64,000 nt of DNA from Micromonospora zingiberis (lineage in GTDB: Bacteria; Actinomycetota; Actinomycetes; Mycobacteriales; Micromonosporaceae): contig NZ_SJJR01000017.1 of assembly GCF_004331455.1 (NCBI RefSeq), positions 1 to 64,000 of the forward strand, in the 5' to 3' direction. The notes below the pieces were generated by a model. That model ran no database searches and was not told the origin of the DNA. It saw only the letters and a program-made list of their open reading frames with translations. Numbering within the stretch: the stretch's first letter is position 1; each line of letters starts with the position of its first letter. Shown here one piece after another: positions 33,363 to 45,148 of this stretch. Position numbers and translations under genes: made by a program.

Positions 33363-34336
33363 GGGCCATCGTTCAGGACAGCTACGGCCCGGCCGACGTA
33401 CTGCGGCTGCGCGAGGTCGACCGGCCGACCGTGGGCGACGACGAGGTGCTCGTGCAGGTACGCGCGGCGGCGGTCGACCCCGGCGTATGGGTCTTCATGG
33501 TCGGTCAGCCCTACCTGGTGCGCCTGGCCAGCGGGCTGCGCCGTCCCCGGGTGCCAGTACGCGGCCGGGACCTGGCCGGCGTGGTGGCCGAGGTCGGTGC
33601 CCGGGTGACCCGGTTCCGGCCGGGCGACGAGGTGTTCGGCACCTGCCTGCGCGGGTCGTACGCCGAGTTCGCGAGCACCTCGCAGCGACGGTTGGCCCAC
33701 AAGCCGGCCAACCTGTCGTTCGCCCAGTCCGCCGCGGTCCCGGTCTCCGGGATGACGGCGCTGCGCGCCGTGCGCGACAGCGGCCGGGTGCGCCCGGGGC
33801 AGCGGGTCATGGTGATCGGGGCGGCCGGCGGCGTCGGATCACAGGCGGTGCAGATCGCCAAGGCGTACGGCGCCACCGTGACCGGCGTCTGCGCCCCCGT
33901 CAAGACCGACTTCGTCCGCTCCCTCGGCGCCGACGACGTGCTCGACTACACCCGCGAGGAGGTCGACCGGGACGGCCCGGTGTACGACGTGGTCATCGAC
34001 ACCGGCGGCGACCGCCCGCTGTCGCTGATGCGCCGCGCGCTCACCCCGCGCGGGACGCTGGCGTTGGTCGGCGGCACGTACACCCGGGGTGGGCTGCTCG
34101 GCGGGTACGGCCGGCAGCTGTTCGGCGCACCGCTGCTGTCCCTGTTCATCGGCCAGCGGCTGCGCAACGTCAGTGCCGTGGAGCGCACCGAGGACCTCGA
34201 CGAACTGCGCGACCTCATCGCCTCAGGCGCGCTCACCCCGCCGGTCGACCGCTGCTATCCGCTGGCCGAGACGGCCGACGCTCTCCGCCACCTCCGCACC
34301 GGGCACCCGGCGGGCAAGATCGTGGTCACCATCTGA
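33359..34336 (+). CDS. Quinone oxidoreductase-type MDR dehydrogenase
   Basis: The 325-residue protein is an MDR enzyme without a zinc site, similar to NADPH:quinone oxidoreductase. It has an N-terminal catalytic fold (VRGRDLAGVVAEVGARVTRF) and an NADPH-binding motif VMVIGAAGGVGSQAVQIAKA. Substrates of relatives are quinones and enones. It is the last gene of a three-gene operon with GTGA overlaps and is followed by a hairpin. Confidence 0.85.
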   Translation: MRAIVQDSYGPADVLRLREVDRPTVGDDEVLVQVRAAAVDPGVWVFMVGQPYLVRLASGLRRPRVPVRGRDLAGVVAEVGARVTRFRPGDEVFGTCLRGSYAEFASTSQRRLAHKPANLSFAQSAAVPVSGMTALRAVRDSGRVRPGQRVMVIGAAGGVGSQAVQIAKAYGATVTGVCAPVKTDFVRSLGADDVLDYTREEVDRDGPVYDVVIDTGGDRPLSLMRRALTPRGTLALVGGTYTRGGLLGGYGRQLFGAPLLSLFIGQRLRNVSAVERTEDLDELRDLIASGALTPPVDRCYPLAETADALRHLRTGHPAGKIVVTI

Positions 34337-34381
34337 CACCTCCCGGCCACCGCCGCGAGGTCTCGTTCACCGGCGACTCCC

Positions 34382-34408
34382 CCGGCCAGCCGCGACAGGG
34401 CTGGCCGG
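34382..34408. terminator. Bidirectional hairpin terminator
   Basis: A perfect 10-bp stem (CCGGCCAGCC with GGCTGGCCGG) and 7-base loop lie between the convergent oxidoreductase and argG genes. Confidence 0.75.
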
Positions 34409-34434
34409 TGACGAGTCAGTCCCGGCGGCGCCGG

Positions 34435-36039
<1,605 letters not shown>

Positions 36040-36112
36040 TCACGTCCGCCCGACAGGCTGTCCGCGCGGCCCGGGACCGTCCCGGGGCCGTCCGGGACAG
36101 AGAGGCGTCGTC

Positions 36113-36694
36113 ATGCGGAGAAATCGTGCGCTTCTGGCGAGTGCGATCGCGCTGGTCGCGCTGTCGGCATGCGGTGCGGCAGACAGCGAGAAGGAGATGG
36201 CGGGCGGCACCCCGCAGGTGCCCACGCTGATCACCGCCGAGCCGGACCGCAGCGGATCGGCACTGCCGAAGGACCAGCGTCCACGCGAGCGGCTCGACAC
36301 CACTGCGGAGGAGTTCCAGGCGCTGCTCGGGCCGTACAACAAGTGCATGAAGGAGCAGGGAATCACCGACGAGGCCGCCATCGGCGCTGGCAGCGACCAG
36401 TTGGGAATCGCCACCCGGGAGGAGACGGAGCGGTTCGAGGCGGCCAACCGGATCTGTGAGCCGCAGTTCTTTCCGCTGCCGCCGTGGGAGAAGGATCCGG
36501 CCAACCCGGAGGCCCGGGACTTCGCGCTCGGCGTGGTGAAGTGCCTCAAGGACAAGGGCGTCAGGTACGTCGAGGTCGCCGAGGACGGCATCGCCATCGC
36601 CTTCGGCGGTGACCGGAACGACTCCCGCTCGATCAGCATGGGCCTGGATCTGGCGCCCGAGTGCGAACGCGAGATGGCCGCCAAGTCGAAGTGA
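36113..36694 (+). CDS. Hypothetical lipoprotein
   Basis: The 193-residue protein has a lipoprotein signal (lipobox ALSAC, Cys at residue 20) and a soluble domain with paired Cys (NKCMKEQG, RICEPQF, VKCLKDKG, PECEREM) that may form disulfides. The family is unrecognised. It is convergent with the ABC exporter genes and followed by a strong hairpin. It may be related to the adjacent ABC/two-component cluster, but co-transcription is not indicated. Confidence 0.8.
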   Translation: MRRNRALLASAIALVALSACGAADSEKEMAGGTPQVPTLITAEPDRSGSALPKDQRPRERLDTTAEEFQALLGPYNKCMKEQGITDEAAIGAGSDQLGIATREETERFEAANRICEPQFFPLPPWEKDPANPEARDFALGVVKCLKDKGVRYVEVAEDGIAIAFGGDRNDSRSISMGLDLAPECEREMAAKSK

Positions 36695-36703
36695 CGTGGG
36701 TAG

Positions 36704-36745
36704 GAACGAGCGCGGCTGCCGCAATCCCGGCCGCCGCGCTCGTTC
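36704..36745. terminator. Hairpin terminator
   Basis: A perfect 13-bp stem (GAACGAGCGCGGC with GCCGCGCTCGTTC) with a 16-base loop follows the lipoprotein stop and separates it from the convergent permease gene. Confidence 0.8.
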
Positions 36746-36814
36746 GTGTCGGTGCCCTGCCCCGTTCTCCCCCACCCGGCTGGGAAGAGGTCTGGGAGCA
36801 TCGCCCCGACGGCC

Positions 36815-38032
36815 TCAGCCGGCGGCGAGGGCCTGCGTCGGGGGCAGCCGGGCCGCGCGTACGCACGGATAGACGCCGGCGAGCATCCCGATCACGACGG
36901 CCCCGCCCACCCCGACGACGGCCGACTCGGCGGGTACCACCAGCGGCCAGCCCTGCCAGTTCGCGTACCCGACGGTGGTGAGCAGGCCCAACGCCGTGCC
37001 GGCCAGCCCGCCGAGCGCCGCCAGCACCACCGACTCGGTCAGGAACTGTCCTCGGATCTGCCCACGGGTCGCCCCGAGTGCCCGCCGCAGGCCGATCTCG
37101 GCCCGCCGTTCCAGGACCGAGACGACCATCGTGTTGGCCACCCCGATCCCACCGACCAGCAGGGCCACCCCGGCCAGCGCGAGAAAGAGGACGGAGAAGC
37201 TGCCCTCGGAGGCCCGCTTGGCGGCCAACGCGTCCGAGGGTCGGCTCACCACCACCTGACCGGGCCGCTCCGGTGAGATCGTCGCCGCCAGCACCCCCCG
37301 CACCGCCTCCAACTGCGACTCCTCGCACCGCACGTAGATCACCGTCGGGTGACCGTCGAACCGCAGCTCGCTGCGGGCCGCCGCCCAGCCGACCAGCACC
37401 GACCGATCGATGTCCGGCGACAGCGGTGTCTGCGCCAGGATGCCGATCACGGTGAACCGGCGGTCGGAGATCATCACCTGGGGCGCCGGCTGGCCGCCGG
37501 GCAGCTCGGTGATGCCGAGTCGGGTGGCGGCGACCGAACCGAGCACGACGGTGGGAAAGCTCGCGGTGGCCGGATTGAGCCAACTGCCGACGCGGATCCG
37601 TGCGTTGATCGTGGGCAGCAGGTCCAGGTGGCTGGCCAGCACGGTGAGGCCGGCGCCGTCGCGGGGGTCGACGCGGTCGTTGCGGCGTACCAGAGTGTGG
37701 GTGTTGCCGACGGCGCTGACCGCCGTGACCGGGCCGATGCGCCGGACCATTCCGACCGCCGATTCCGGCAGCTTGGTCGGCGGGTCGCGGTCCGGTGCCG
37801 CCATCGCCTGGAGGCGGTTCGTGCCGAGCGCGGTCAACTCGGTGAGCAACGCGGCCTGGCTGGACGCGGGGATGCCGGTCACCACGATCATCGTGGCGAT
37901 GCCGATCGCGATGCCCAGTGCCGACAGTGCCGCGCGCAACGGGCGGGTCCGCAGGCCCGTCGATCCGAGCGCGAGCAGGTCCGGTATGGACAGCCGGACC
38001 GGACCGGGTGCCCGGTCGGGTTGTCCGGTCAC
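36815..38032 (-). CDS. MacB/FtsX-type ABC permease
   Basis: The 405-residue protein has an N-terminal helix, a large extracytoplasmic domain (about residues 60-270) and three C-terminal helices with the FtsX-type segment [28 protein letters not shown] (seen in two parts). Such permeases drive efflux or lipoprotein/cell-wall processes through conformational change rather than a channel. The GTG at 38032 overlaps the ATPase stop as GTGA. It is the last gene of the three-gene exporter operon. Confidence 0.9.
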   Translation of the reverse strand: MTGQPDRAPGPVRLSIPDLLALGSTGLRTRPLRAALSALGIAIGIATMIVVTGIPASSQAALLTELTALGTNRLQAMAAPDRDPPTKLPESAVGMVRRIGPVTAVSAVGNTHTLVRRNDRVDPRDGAGLTVLASHLDLLPTINARIRVGSWLNPATASFPTVVLGSVAATRLGITELPGGQPAPQVMISDRRFTVIGILAQTPLSPDIDRSVLVGWAAARSELRFDGHPTVIYVRCEESQLEAVRGVLAATISPERPGQVVVSRPSDALAAKRASEGSFSVLFLALAGVALLVGGIGVANTMVVSVLERRAEIGLRRALGATRGQIRGQFLTESVVLAALGGLAGTALGLLTTVGYANWQGWPLVVPAESAVVGVGGAVVIGMLAGVYPCVRAARLPPTQALAAG

Positions 38033-38748
38033 CGGTCCGCCGCCACGGCGGGGACCGTTCGCCCGGTCGGCGACGTGTCGTCGCGGACCAGCCGCCCGTC
38101 ACGGATCTCGATCCGCCGGGGCAGGGACGCCGCGATGTCGCGGTCGTGGGTGATCAGCACGATGGTGGTGCCCTCCTCGTTGAGCCGGCGCAGCAGCCGC
38201 AGCACGGACTGTCCGGTGGCGCTGTCCAGCGCGCCGGTGGGTTCGTCGGCCAGGACCAGCGACGGCCGGTTGGCCAGGGCGCGGGCGATCGCGACCCGCT
38301 GCTTCTCGCCACCGGAGAGCTGCGGTGGGCGGTGCCCGGTGCGGTGCGCCAGGCCGACCCGGGCCAGGGCACGCAGCGCGTGTTCCCGCCGCTGCCGACG
38401 GGGCACCCCGGCATAGAGCAGTCCGGTGGCGACGTTGTCGGCCGCGCTCAGCCCGTCGGCGAGGTGGAACTGCTGGAAGACGAAGCCGATCTCGCGGGCC
38501 CGCAGCGCCGACAACTGCCGGTCCCCCAGCGTGGCGACGTCCTGCCCGGCGATCTGGACGTTGCCGGAGGTGGGGCGGTCCAGCGTGCCGATGATGTTGA
38601 GCAGGGTCGACTTGCCGGACCCGGACGGCCCGACGATGCCCACCAGCTCACCGGCGGCGACGTCCAGGCTCACGTTGGCCAACGCGGTGACCCCACCCGG
38701 GTAGACCATGGACGCGGCGCGCACCGAGAGCACGGGTGGTCCGGTCAC
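38029..38748 (-). CDS. MacB-type ABC transporter ATPase
   Basis: The 239-residue ATPase has Walker [10 protein letters not shown] (about residue 40), Q-loop FVFQQFHL, signature [15 protein letters not shown], Walker [13 protein letters not shown] and the H-loop LITHDRD. It is of the LolD/MacB class. The start overlaps the adaptor stop and the stop overlaps the permease start, so stoichiometry is probably set by coupling. Confidence 0.95.
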   Translation of the reverse strand: MTGPPVLSVRAASMVYPGGVTALANVSLDVAAGELVGIVGPSGSGKSTLLNIIGTLDRPTSGNVQIAGQDVATLGDRQLSALRAREIGFVFQQFHLADGLSAADNVATGLLYAGVPRRQRREHALRALARVGLAHRTGHRPPQLSGGEKQRVAIARALANRPSLVLADEPTGALDSATGQSVLRLLRRLNEEGTTIVLITHDRDIAASLPRRIEIRDGRLVRDDTSPTGRTVPAVAADR

Positions 38749-39962
38749 GCGGGCACCACCAGCTCGGTGCCCTCGGTCAGCCCGTCGCCGGTGATCTCGA
38801 CCCAGCCGTCGGCGAACATGCCGGTACGCACCGCGACCAGGCCGGTCGGCGTCTGCACCGCGTAACCGCCCTCACGCAACGCCACCAGCGCCTCGACCGG
38901 CGCGACCAGCACGTCGGCGGCGGTACGCCCGGCAAAGCGCACCTGCACCTCGCCGGAGTCGAGGTTGGCGATGGTCTGTGGCTTGTCGACGGCCACCGTC
39001 ACGGCCAGCACCTGCGGGCCGGTGCCCACACCGTTGTCGGCCGTGACGAGATCACGGCCGACGGCAAGGACGCGGGCGGGCACCGTACGCTCGTCGGGCA
39101 GCTCGACCTTGACCCGGTCGCCCCGCTTGATCGAGGCGGCGTCGGCGAGTTCGGCACCAACGGTGATCACCTTGCGGACGGCGGTCACCGACAGCAGTGG
39201 CGTGTTCGCCGGGGCACCGGGTTGTCCGGTGACCGCCTCCACCCGGATCGCCCCGCTGGCGACCTCGACGTGGCCCATCGGAATCGTGCCGGTCGCCGGC
39301 ACCCCCAGGTCGGTCTGCCACCGTTTGATCGCCGCGATCAGCGCCGCGGTGAGTACGCCCTCGCCGCTGCGTACCCGCTGCTGTTCTCCCCCGGCGCCGG
39401 CACCGCTCTCGCCGTCGCCGCCGGTGGACCTCGCCGGCGCGTGGGGCGGCACCAGTTCGCCGGTCGACGGCTGCCGACCGATCGGATAGCCGAGCGTGCC
39501 GAGGTTGTCCGCGACGATCCGCACGTCCCGGCCGACCAGGTGGAGCCCGGCGATGTCCCGGTACATCGGCATGCCGCCGTAGAAGAGCACCACCGGCCGG
39601 TCGTCGGCCCGCCACAGCTGCCCACCCCGCTTGATGGTGGCGCCGGAGCGCGGCAGCCAGGTCACCGTCGCCGCCAGGTGACCGGCCAACGGGCGGGCCG
39701 CGCCGTACCCGATGGCGCCGGGCAACGTCCTGGTGGTGGACAGATCACGACGCTCGATCGCGGTGGTCGCCACGGTGTCCGTCTCCCCCGGTCCCGGCTC
39801 GGCGGCGGCCCGGTGCCGGGTCGCCGCGATCCCGGACCCGACCAACGCCAGGCTCGCCAACACGAGGCCCGCGACGAGCCACCGGAGCGCGCCGCGCCGC
39901 CGCACCGGCGGATCGGACACGCGGGGGATGAACTCGGTCGGGTCGTCACGCTTCGAATGCAT
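38745..39962 (-). CDS. Efflux adaptor with peptidoglycan-binding domain
   Basis: The 405-residue protein has a single N-terminal membrane anchor, then a membrane-fusion-like region, a peptidoglycan-binding-type segment ([21 protein letters not shown]) and C-terminal barrel-like strands ending [15 protein letters not shown]. It is the likely link between the exporter and the cell wall. It is divergent from the response regulator gene, with 90 bp between them. Confidence 0.82.
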   Translation of the reverse strand: MHSKRDDPTEFIPRVSDPPVRRRGALRWLVAGLVLASLALVGSGIAATRHRAAAEPGPGETDTVATTAIERRDLSTTRTLPGAIGYGAARPLAGHLAATVTWLPRSGATIKRGGQLWRADDRPVVLFYGGMPMYRDIAGLHLVGRDVRIVADNLGTLGYPIGRQPSTGELVPPHAPARSTGGDGESGAGAGGEQQRVRSGEGVLTAALIAAIKRWQTDLGVPATGTIPMGHVEVASGAIRVEAVTGQPGAPANTPLLSVTAVRKVITVGAELADAASIKRGDRVKVELPDERTVPARVLAVGRDLVTADNGVGTGPQVLAVTVAVDKPQTIANLDSGEVQVRFAGRTAADVLVAPVEALVALREGGYAVQTPTGLVAVRTGMFADGWVEITGDGLTEGTELVVPA

Positions 39963-40052
39963 ACCGACGAGAGTTGCCAGCGGTCGTTAGGAACCTGTCA
40001 GGTATCGCGCCAGCGACCGCTGCCGCGGAGCAGCGGACCTATCATCGCCGCC

Positions 40053-40754
40053 ATGTGTGCGCAGGTTCTGGTCGCCGACGACGACCTCCGCCAGGCCGAG
40101 GTGGTACGCCGGTACCTGACCGCCGAAGGCCACGACGCCGTGGTGGTACACGACGGCCGGGCGGCGTTGGAGACGGCCCGTCGGCTCCGGCCCGACCTGC
40201 TGGTGCTGGACGTGATGATGCCGGTGCTCGACGGCCTACAGGTGTGCCAGACCCTGCGCCGCGAGTCGGACGTGCTGGTGCTGATGCTGACCGCCCGGAC
40301 CACGGAGGACGATCTGCTGATCGGCCTGGAACTCGGCGCCGACGACTACCTGACCAAGCCCTACAGCCCACGGGAGCTGATGGCCCGGGTCCGCACCCTG
40401 CTGCGACGCGCGGGCCGGGGCGCGCCGCCGGCCGGGGCCGAGCTGCGGCGGATCGGCCCCATCGAGATCGACACGGCCGCACACCAGGTGACCGTGGCCG
40501 GTGTCCGGGTGGACTGCACCCGTGGCGAGTTCGCCATCCTGGCGGCCATGGCGGAGCAACCCAACCGGGTGTTCACCCGGGCACAGCTGCTGCACCACAC
40601 CCACGGCATCGACCGCAGCTCGACGGAACGGACCATCGACGTACACGTGATGAACCTGCGTCGCAAGATCGAACCCGACCCGCAGCGCCCGGCCTGGCTG
40701 GTCACCGTCTTCGGTGTCGGCTACAAGCTCGCCGCCGCGGCGGCGCCCCGGTGA
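40053..40754 (+). CDS. OmpR-family response regulator
   Basis: The 233-residue protein has a receiver domain (VLVADDD; phosphoacceptor Asp in LLVLDVMMP at about residue 52; Lys in YLTKPYSP) and a C-terminal winged helix (CTRGEFAILAAMAEQPNRVF, RTIDVHVMNLRRKIE, VFGVGYKLA). It is followed by its kinase with a GTGA overlap. It probably controls the divergent ABC exporter. Confidence 0.95.
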   Translation: MCAQVLVADDDLRQAEVVRRYLTAEGHDAVVVHDGRAALETARRLRPDLLVLDVMMPVLDGLQVCQTLRRESDVLVLMLTARTTEDDLLIGLELGADDYLTKPYSPRELMARVRTLLRRAGRGAPPAGAELRRIGPIEIDTAAHQVTVAGVRVDCTRGEFAILAAMAEQPNRVFTRAQLLHHTHGIDRSSTERTIDVHVMNLRRKIEPDPQRPAWLVTVFGVGYKLAAAAAPR

Positions 40755-42559
40755 GCGGCCGGCGGGTGCCGATCCGGCACAGCCTGGTGACCCGGCTACT
40801 GCTCACCTCGGTGCTCATCGCGGTCGCCGCGATCGCCGCCACCGCGTGGCTGGCCACCCGGACCGCCACCCGGGCGATCACCCAGGAGCAGGGCCGCTCG
40901 CTGGCCGAGAACACCAGCGTGTACGACATGCTGGTCGGCTACGCGGCCAGCCATCCGGACTGGTCCGGCGTGGCACCGCTGATCGCGCAACGCGCCGCCG
41001 AGCTGGACCGCCGGATCACTCTGATGACCGAAGACCGCACGGTCATCGCCGACACCACCCCCGGCCCGTCGCTGCGCACCGCGCGGCCGGCCGCCGTGGT
41101 GGATCCGCTGAACCTGGACCTCGGCCTCACCGGCGGCACCGACCGCATCGACCGACGAGCGGTCGGACCGTTCCGGGTGTCGTCCGCCGCCCGTGCCGAA
41201 CTGCGTTCCGGGGCCGAGAAACAACTGGCCTGCCTGCGCGACGCGCGGGTCGACGGGAAGGTCGAGGAGCAGCCCAACGGCCGGTTCACGATCGTCCTGA
41301 CCACGCCGGACCCGGTGGGTGCGGCACGCACCTGCGGCCTGGATTCGCCCCAGCGGGTCACCGCGTCGGAGGAGAAGGTGCTGCGGTCGCTCGGTCGGTT
41401 GGCGGGTCGCTGCCTCGACCTGAACGAGCGGAGCCAGCGCCTGGAGGTGCAGCCCGACTTCTCGGCGTACCTGATCGCCACCCGCTCCGGTCCGCCCGCC
41501 GTGCGGGAGGGCAGCCGCCACGACGTGGACGCGGCCCACGCGGCCCGGATCAACAGCTGCGTGGAAAAGTCCCGGCAGACCCTGTTGCAGCCGTACGTGG
41601 CGCCGGCCGTGTTGCTGTTCATCACCGCCCCGCAGACCGGCGCCGACCAGACCACGTTCACCCTGTCCGGCGAGAACACCATCCGCATCGTCACGGTGAC
41701 CGGCGCGGTGCTGGTCGCCACCATCATCGTCACGGTGCTGGTCGGCCGCCGACTGGTACGCCCGTTGCAGGCGCTCACCGACGCCGCCGACCGGCAGCAT
41801 CCCGCTCCGGTGTCCACCCCGGACGAGATCGGCCGGCTGGCCCGTGCCCTCAACGACTCGATCCACCGCCGCGACCGGGCCGAGGCGCAACGCCGGGCCA
41901 TGGTCAGCGACGTGGCACACGAACTGCGTACCCCACTGACCAACATCCGGAGCTGGCTGGAGGCGGCCCAGGACGATCTCGCGCCGACCGACGCCCAACT
42001 GCTCGGCCTGCTGCACGAGGAGGCGGTGCTGCTCCAGCACATCATCGAGGACCTGAGCGATCTGGCCGCCGCCGACGCGGGCACGCTGCGGATCCATCCC
42101 GAGCCGACGTACGTGCGGGACGTGCTCACCCAGGTGGTGGAGAGCCACCGGGGTACGGCACAGGCGGCGGGCATCGACCTGACCATGCAGATCCGCGACG
42201 ACCCGGTGCTGCCGGCCGACGCGGTACGACTGCGCCAGATCGTCGGCAACCTGGTTTCCAACGCGATCCGCTACACCCCGCCCGGCGGGTCGGTCACCGT
42301 CGGCGCGCAGGACAGCACGATCACCGTACGGGACACCGGCGTGGGCATCGCCGCCGAACACCTGCCGAAGATCTTCGACCGGTTCTGGCGGGTGGACGAG
42401 TCGCGCGCCCGGACGACCGGCGGCAGTGGCCTGGGCCTGGCCATCACCCAGCAGCTGGTCAAGGCACACGGCGGCGCCCTGTCGGTGCAGAGCACCCTCG
42501 GCGAGGGCACCCTCTTCACCGTCCGGCTACCCGACGCCCAGCCCACCGCGTCGCCGTGA
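40751..42559 (+). CDS. Sensor histidine kinase
   Basis: The 602-residue kinase has two membrane segments (about residues 13-35 and 310-335) flanking a large extracytoplasmic domain with two Cys, then HAMP and dimerisation domain with SDVAHELRTPLTNI (phospho-His about residue 398), N box VGNLVSNAIRYTPPGG, G1 DTGVGIA and G2 GGSGLGLAIT. The large sensor domain suggests an extracellular ligand such as an antibiotic or a cell-wall fragment. Confidence 0.93.
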   Translation: MSGRRVPIRHSLVTRLLLTSVLIAVAAIAATAWLATRTATRAITQEQGRSLAENTSVYDMLVGYAASHPDWSGVAPLIAQRAAELDRRITLMTEDRTVIADTTPGPSLRTARPAAVVDPLNLDLGLTGGTDRIDRRAVGPFRVSSAARAELRSGAEKQLACLRDARVDGKVEEQPNGRFTIVLTTPDPVGAARTCGLDSPQRVTASEEKVLRSLGRLAGRCLDLNERSQRLEVQPDFSAYLIATRSGPPAVREGSRHDVDAAHAARINSCVEKSRQTLLQPYVAPAVLLFITAPQTGADQTTFTLSGENTIRIVTVTGAVLVATIIVTVLVGRRLVRPLQALTDAADRQHPAPVSTPDEIGRLARALNDSIHRRDRAEAQRRAMVSDVAHELRTPLTNIRSWLEAAQDDLAPTDAQLLGLLHEEAVLLQHIIEDLSDLAAADAGTLRIHPEPTYVRDVLTQVVESHRGTAQAAGIDLTMQIRDDPVLPADAVRLRQIVGNLVSNAIRYTPPGGSVTVGAQDSTITVRDTGVGIAAEHLPKIFDRFWRVDESRARTTGGSGLGLAITQQLVKAHGGALSVQSTLGEGTLFTVRLPDAQPTASP

Positions 42560-42696
42560 GGTCGTCGGCGCTCCGCGCCGACAACCAGCGAGGAAGGGCG
42601 GAGCGTGCCGCTATCGAGCAATCGGAGAGAAATCCGCCGCTGGATCATCCAGCATCATCAGATTCTCACCCTCCGTGATGCCGAGGAGCGTTTTCC

Positions 42697-43695
42697 GTGA
42701 CCCAGGCCGACCGACGCACCCGCCTGCCACAGGCCGCCGACGAGATCTCACTGCCGTCCGAGACCCGCGCCACCTCCGTGTTCGTCACCGGACACGTCCC
42801 GCGCCGCCGCAGGCTGATCATCCTGCTCAGCGTGCTGGGTGGCTTCCTGCTCACCGTCATCTGGTCGGCGGAGTTCGTCGACTCGACCATCGGCGACAAC
42901 ATCGCCAACACGATGCTGGGCCATGACGCCAAGGAGACCCCACTCACCGGCGTCGCGGCGGGCGTGCTCTTCGCGTTCGTCTCCGGCGTCGCCGGCACCT
43001 TCACCGCCTGCAACATCGCTGCCTTCGGCGCCATCGCCCCACTGGCCGGCACCTCCGGCGGCCGGCTCGGCCGCTTCCTGGCACCGCTGCGCCCGCTGGG
43101 CTGGATGGCGGTCGGCATGATCGTGGTGTCCGCCGTCTACGGCGTGATCGTCGGCCTGGTCGGCACGTCGATGCCCCAGTTCTCCACCGCCCCGAACACC
43201 CCCGGGTCCCTGTCGCCGCGCAGCATCCAGTCCATGGTGGTCTTCGGCCTGATCGGGCTGATCATGGTTTACCTGGGCCTGGCCGCGCTGAAGGTGGTGC
43301 CGGACCCGTTCGCCCGGATCGCCCGCCGGTACCCCAACGCGCCGCTGGTCTTCATGGGCGTGCTCATCGCCGGCTTCCTGATCGGACGGCCGTTCCCGCT
43401 GTTCCGCCAGATGTTCCGCGACGCCGCGGAGAGCGGAAACCCGCTGTACGGGGCCGCCGCGTTCACCCTCCAGTCGATCGGCAACATCATCATCATGGCG
43501 GTGCTGTTCCTGCTGCTGGCCTGGTTCGCCGGCAGCCGGCTGCAACGCTGGTTCGCCGCCCGACCGAGTCGACTGGCCGCCACCATCGCGGTGGCGTTCA
43601 TCGTCGCGGGCGCCTTCACCTTCCTCTACTGGGACGTCCGACTGCTCGCCCGCCGCGAGATCATCCCCTGGTACCCGACCGCCCCCTGGGCCTGA
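42697..43695 (+). CDS. Multi-helix membrane protein, CcdA-like
   Basis: The 332-residue protein has about eight hydrophobic segments. A motif FVSGVAGTFTACNIAAFG near residue 95 resembles the CcdA/DsbD core that carries electrons across the membrane, but with one Cys only in this segment. No soluble thioredoxin domain is attached. It may be an orphan CcdA-like or cytochrome-biogenesis-related protein; function unsure. The GTG at 42697 lacks a clear ribosome site. Confidence 0.6.
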   Translation: MTQADRRTRLPQAADEISLPSETRATSVFVTGHVPRRRRLIILLSVLGGFLLTVIWSAEFVDSTIGDNIANTMLGHDAKETPLTGVAAGVLFAFVSGVAGTFTACNIAAFGAIAPLAGTSGGRLGRFLAPLRPLGWMAVGMIVVSAVYGVIVGLVGTSMPQFSTAPNTPGSLSPRSIQSMVVFGLIGLIMVYLGLAALKVVPDPFARIARRYPNAPLVFMGVLIAGFLIGRPFPLFRQMFRDAAESGNPLYGAAAFTLQSIGNIIIMAVLFLLLAWFAGSRLQRWFAARPSRLAATIAVAFIVAGAFTFLYWDVRLLARREIIPWYPTAPWA

Positions 43696-43716
43696 CCCGC
43701 GAACGGGGCGTGATGA

Positions 43717-43774
43717 CGCGCGTTCGATCCGGAGGCCTCGCCACGAGGAGGCGACTCCTCCGGATCGAGCGCGC
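43717..43774. terminator. Strong intergenic hairpin
   Basis: Arms of about 17 bp containing GATCCGGAGG and its complement CCTCCGGATC surround a 22-base loop with a second internal hairpin possibility. It follows the CcdA-like gene and could be its terminator, or a dispersed palindromic repeat. Confidence 0.55.
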
Positions 43775-43788
43775 TCCGCGGAGCGACG

Positions 43789-44337
43789 ATGATGATCGGT
43801 ATGCGGGAGACGGTCGCCATCGCCTTGATCACGTCGCTGTCCACACTGACGGCCGCCGGCCTCACCGGGCTGGTCACCGCCCGCACCGTCCGCCGGCAGG
43901 TCACCGGCCAGCTCGCCGCCGCCCGGGAGGAACGCGCCGAGCAGCGTACGCTGCGCCGCGACCAGGAGCGGCGGGACACGTACGTGAGCTTCCTGGCCGC
44001 CTGTGACCGCGCGTACCGGGCGTTGGACACCGGATGGGTCGGTCCGGAGACCGCACCGGGCGAGGAGCAGCCGTACCCGGCGCTACGTGCCCTCGACGAG
44101 GCGTACAACCTGGTGTTGTTGGTGGGCCCGGACCCGGCGGCGAAGGCGGCCGGGGACACCGTGCGCAGCATCAACGAGGAGTACGCCCAGCAGCGCCCGC
44201 TGCACCGGGAGGCAGCGGGACCACTGGCGACCCGGCACCGTACCGAGCACCTTGCTGCGCTCCGGCGCCGGGCCGAGCGGCGCGACGCGTTCGTCACCAT
44301 CGTCCGCACCGCGCTGGGAGCCGATCGGGTCGGCTGA
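43789..44337 (+). CDS. Hypothetical membrane-anchored coiled-coil protein
   Basis: The 182-residue protein has one N-terminal membrane segment (AIALITSLSTLTAAGLTGLV) and a predicted helical, charged cytoplasmic part rich in Arg, Glu and Ala (RRQVTGQLAAAREERAEQR). No known domain. The ATG at 43789 has GGAGC just upstream, with an ATG at 43801 as alternative. It is convergent with the next gene, 10 bp apart. Confidence 0.65.
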   Translation: MMIGMRETVAIALITSLSTLTAAGLTGLVTARTVRRQVTGQLAAAREERAEQRTLRRDQERRDTYVSFLAACDRAYRALDTGWVGPETAPGEEQPYPALRALDEAYNLVLLVGPDPAAKAAGDTVRSINEEYAQQRPLHREAAGPLATRHRTEHLAALRRRAERRDAFVTIVRTALGADRVG

Positions 44338-44347
44338 CGGCGGCAGC

Positions 44348-44923
44348 TCACCTACGCCGGGCGGTCGGGGCGGGGTGCCGTAGTCCGGGCAGGTACGGCG
44401 AGCCCTGCAAAGCCGACGGATCCCGCCGCGCGATCTTCTCGAACCTGGTGGACCGTAGCCGGGCGGCCCTGGCATAGGGATTCCGCCGCCGACGGGACGA
44501 CCTGAGCCGGTCCATCCGCTCCTGCGCGGACCGGGCGTCCTTCATCACCTCGCGCACCAGCCCGCTTTCCTCCAGCAGACCGGCCAGCTGTGGGAAGTCG
44601 GCGAGCATCTCCCTCAGCACCTCCGCCCGCTCCACGGCGCTGGGCCGGACCTGCTGGCCATTCTTCAACCGACCCGAACCAGGGGTGCCACCGACGGGCG
44701 CCGCCGCCTCCCACTTGCGCACCATCTCCCTGTGCGCATCGGCGAGGTCCCGCCTGCGGTAGTCCCGCGGGCCCCCCAGATATCCTGTTTCGTTCCCAGC
44801 CTGGTTCGCGCGGTACCGCTCCTTTTCGAGCGCCTTGTCGACCATCCACCAGATCTCCTGCTCGGCGCGCCTCCTTGTCGGGGACTTGCTGTTCGGGGAC
44901 GGATACGCACGGTTCGTTGACAT
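44348..44923 (-). CDS. Hypothetical basic protein, 191 residues
   Basis: The protein is soluble, rich in Arg, Lys and Glu, with a predicted helical central region (RAEVLREMLADFPQLAGLLEES, seen in parts) and a strongly basic C-terminus (SSRRRRNPYARAARLRS). I recognise no domain. The ATG at 44923 has GGAG 7 bases upstream. Base and codon use match neighbours. A nucleic-acid-binding role is possible, as the charge suggests, but unproven. Confidence 0.6.
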   Translation of the reverse strand: MSTNRAYPSPNSKSPTRRRAEQEIWWMVDKALEKERYRANQAGNETGYLGGPRDYRRRDLADAHREMVRKWEAAAPVGGTPGSGRLKNGQQVRPSAVERAEVLREMLADFPQLAGLLEESGLVREVMKDARSAQERMDRLRSSRRRRNPYARAARLRSTRFEKIARRDPSALQGSPYLPGLRHPAPTARRR

Positions 44924-45148
44924 CGCGGCACTCCGAGGTAGGCGGCAGTACCAGCCCAACGTCAGCGGAGACCGTGCGGTTCAACGCGCCGCCGAGTTGG
45001 AGGCTGCGTTCGGCGCCGGCGCGACACCTTCGCCCGGCGCGCGTGGCAGAAGTGGCCTGAGCCGGCGGGAGCCGCCGACCAGTCGACGTAGGGTAGCCAG
45101 GGGTCACCGCCGCCCGGTGACGAACCCGACCAGCGGAGAGGACCCACG

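Noticed and set aside
36815-42559. ABC exporter plus two-component system as a new system
   Set aside because: A common actinomycete arrangement of MacAB-like exporter, adaptor and regulator; interesting only for its signal.
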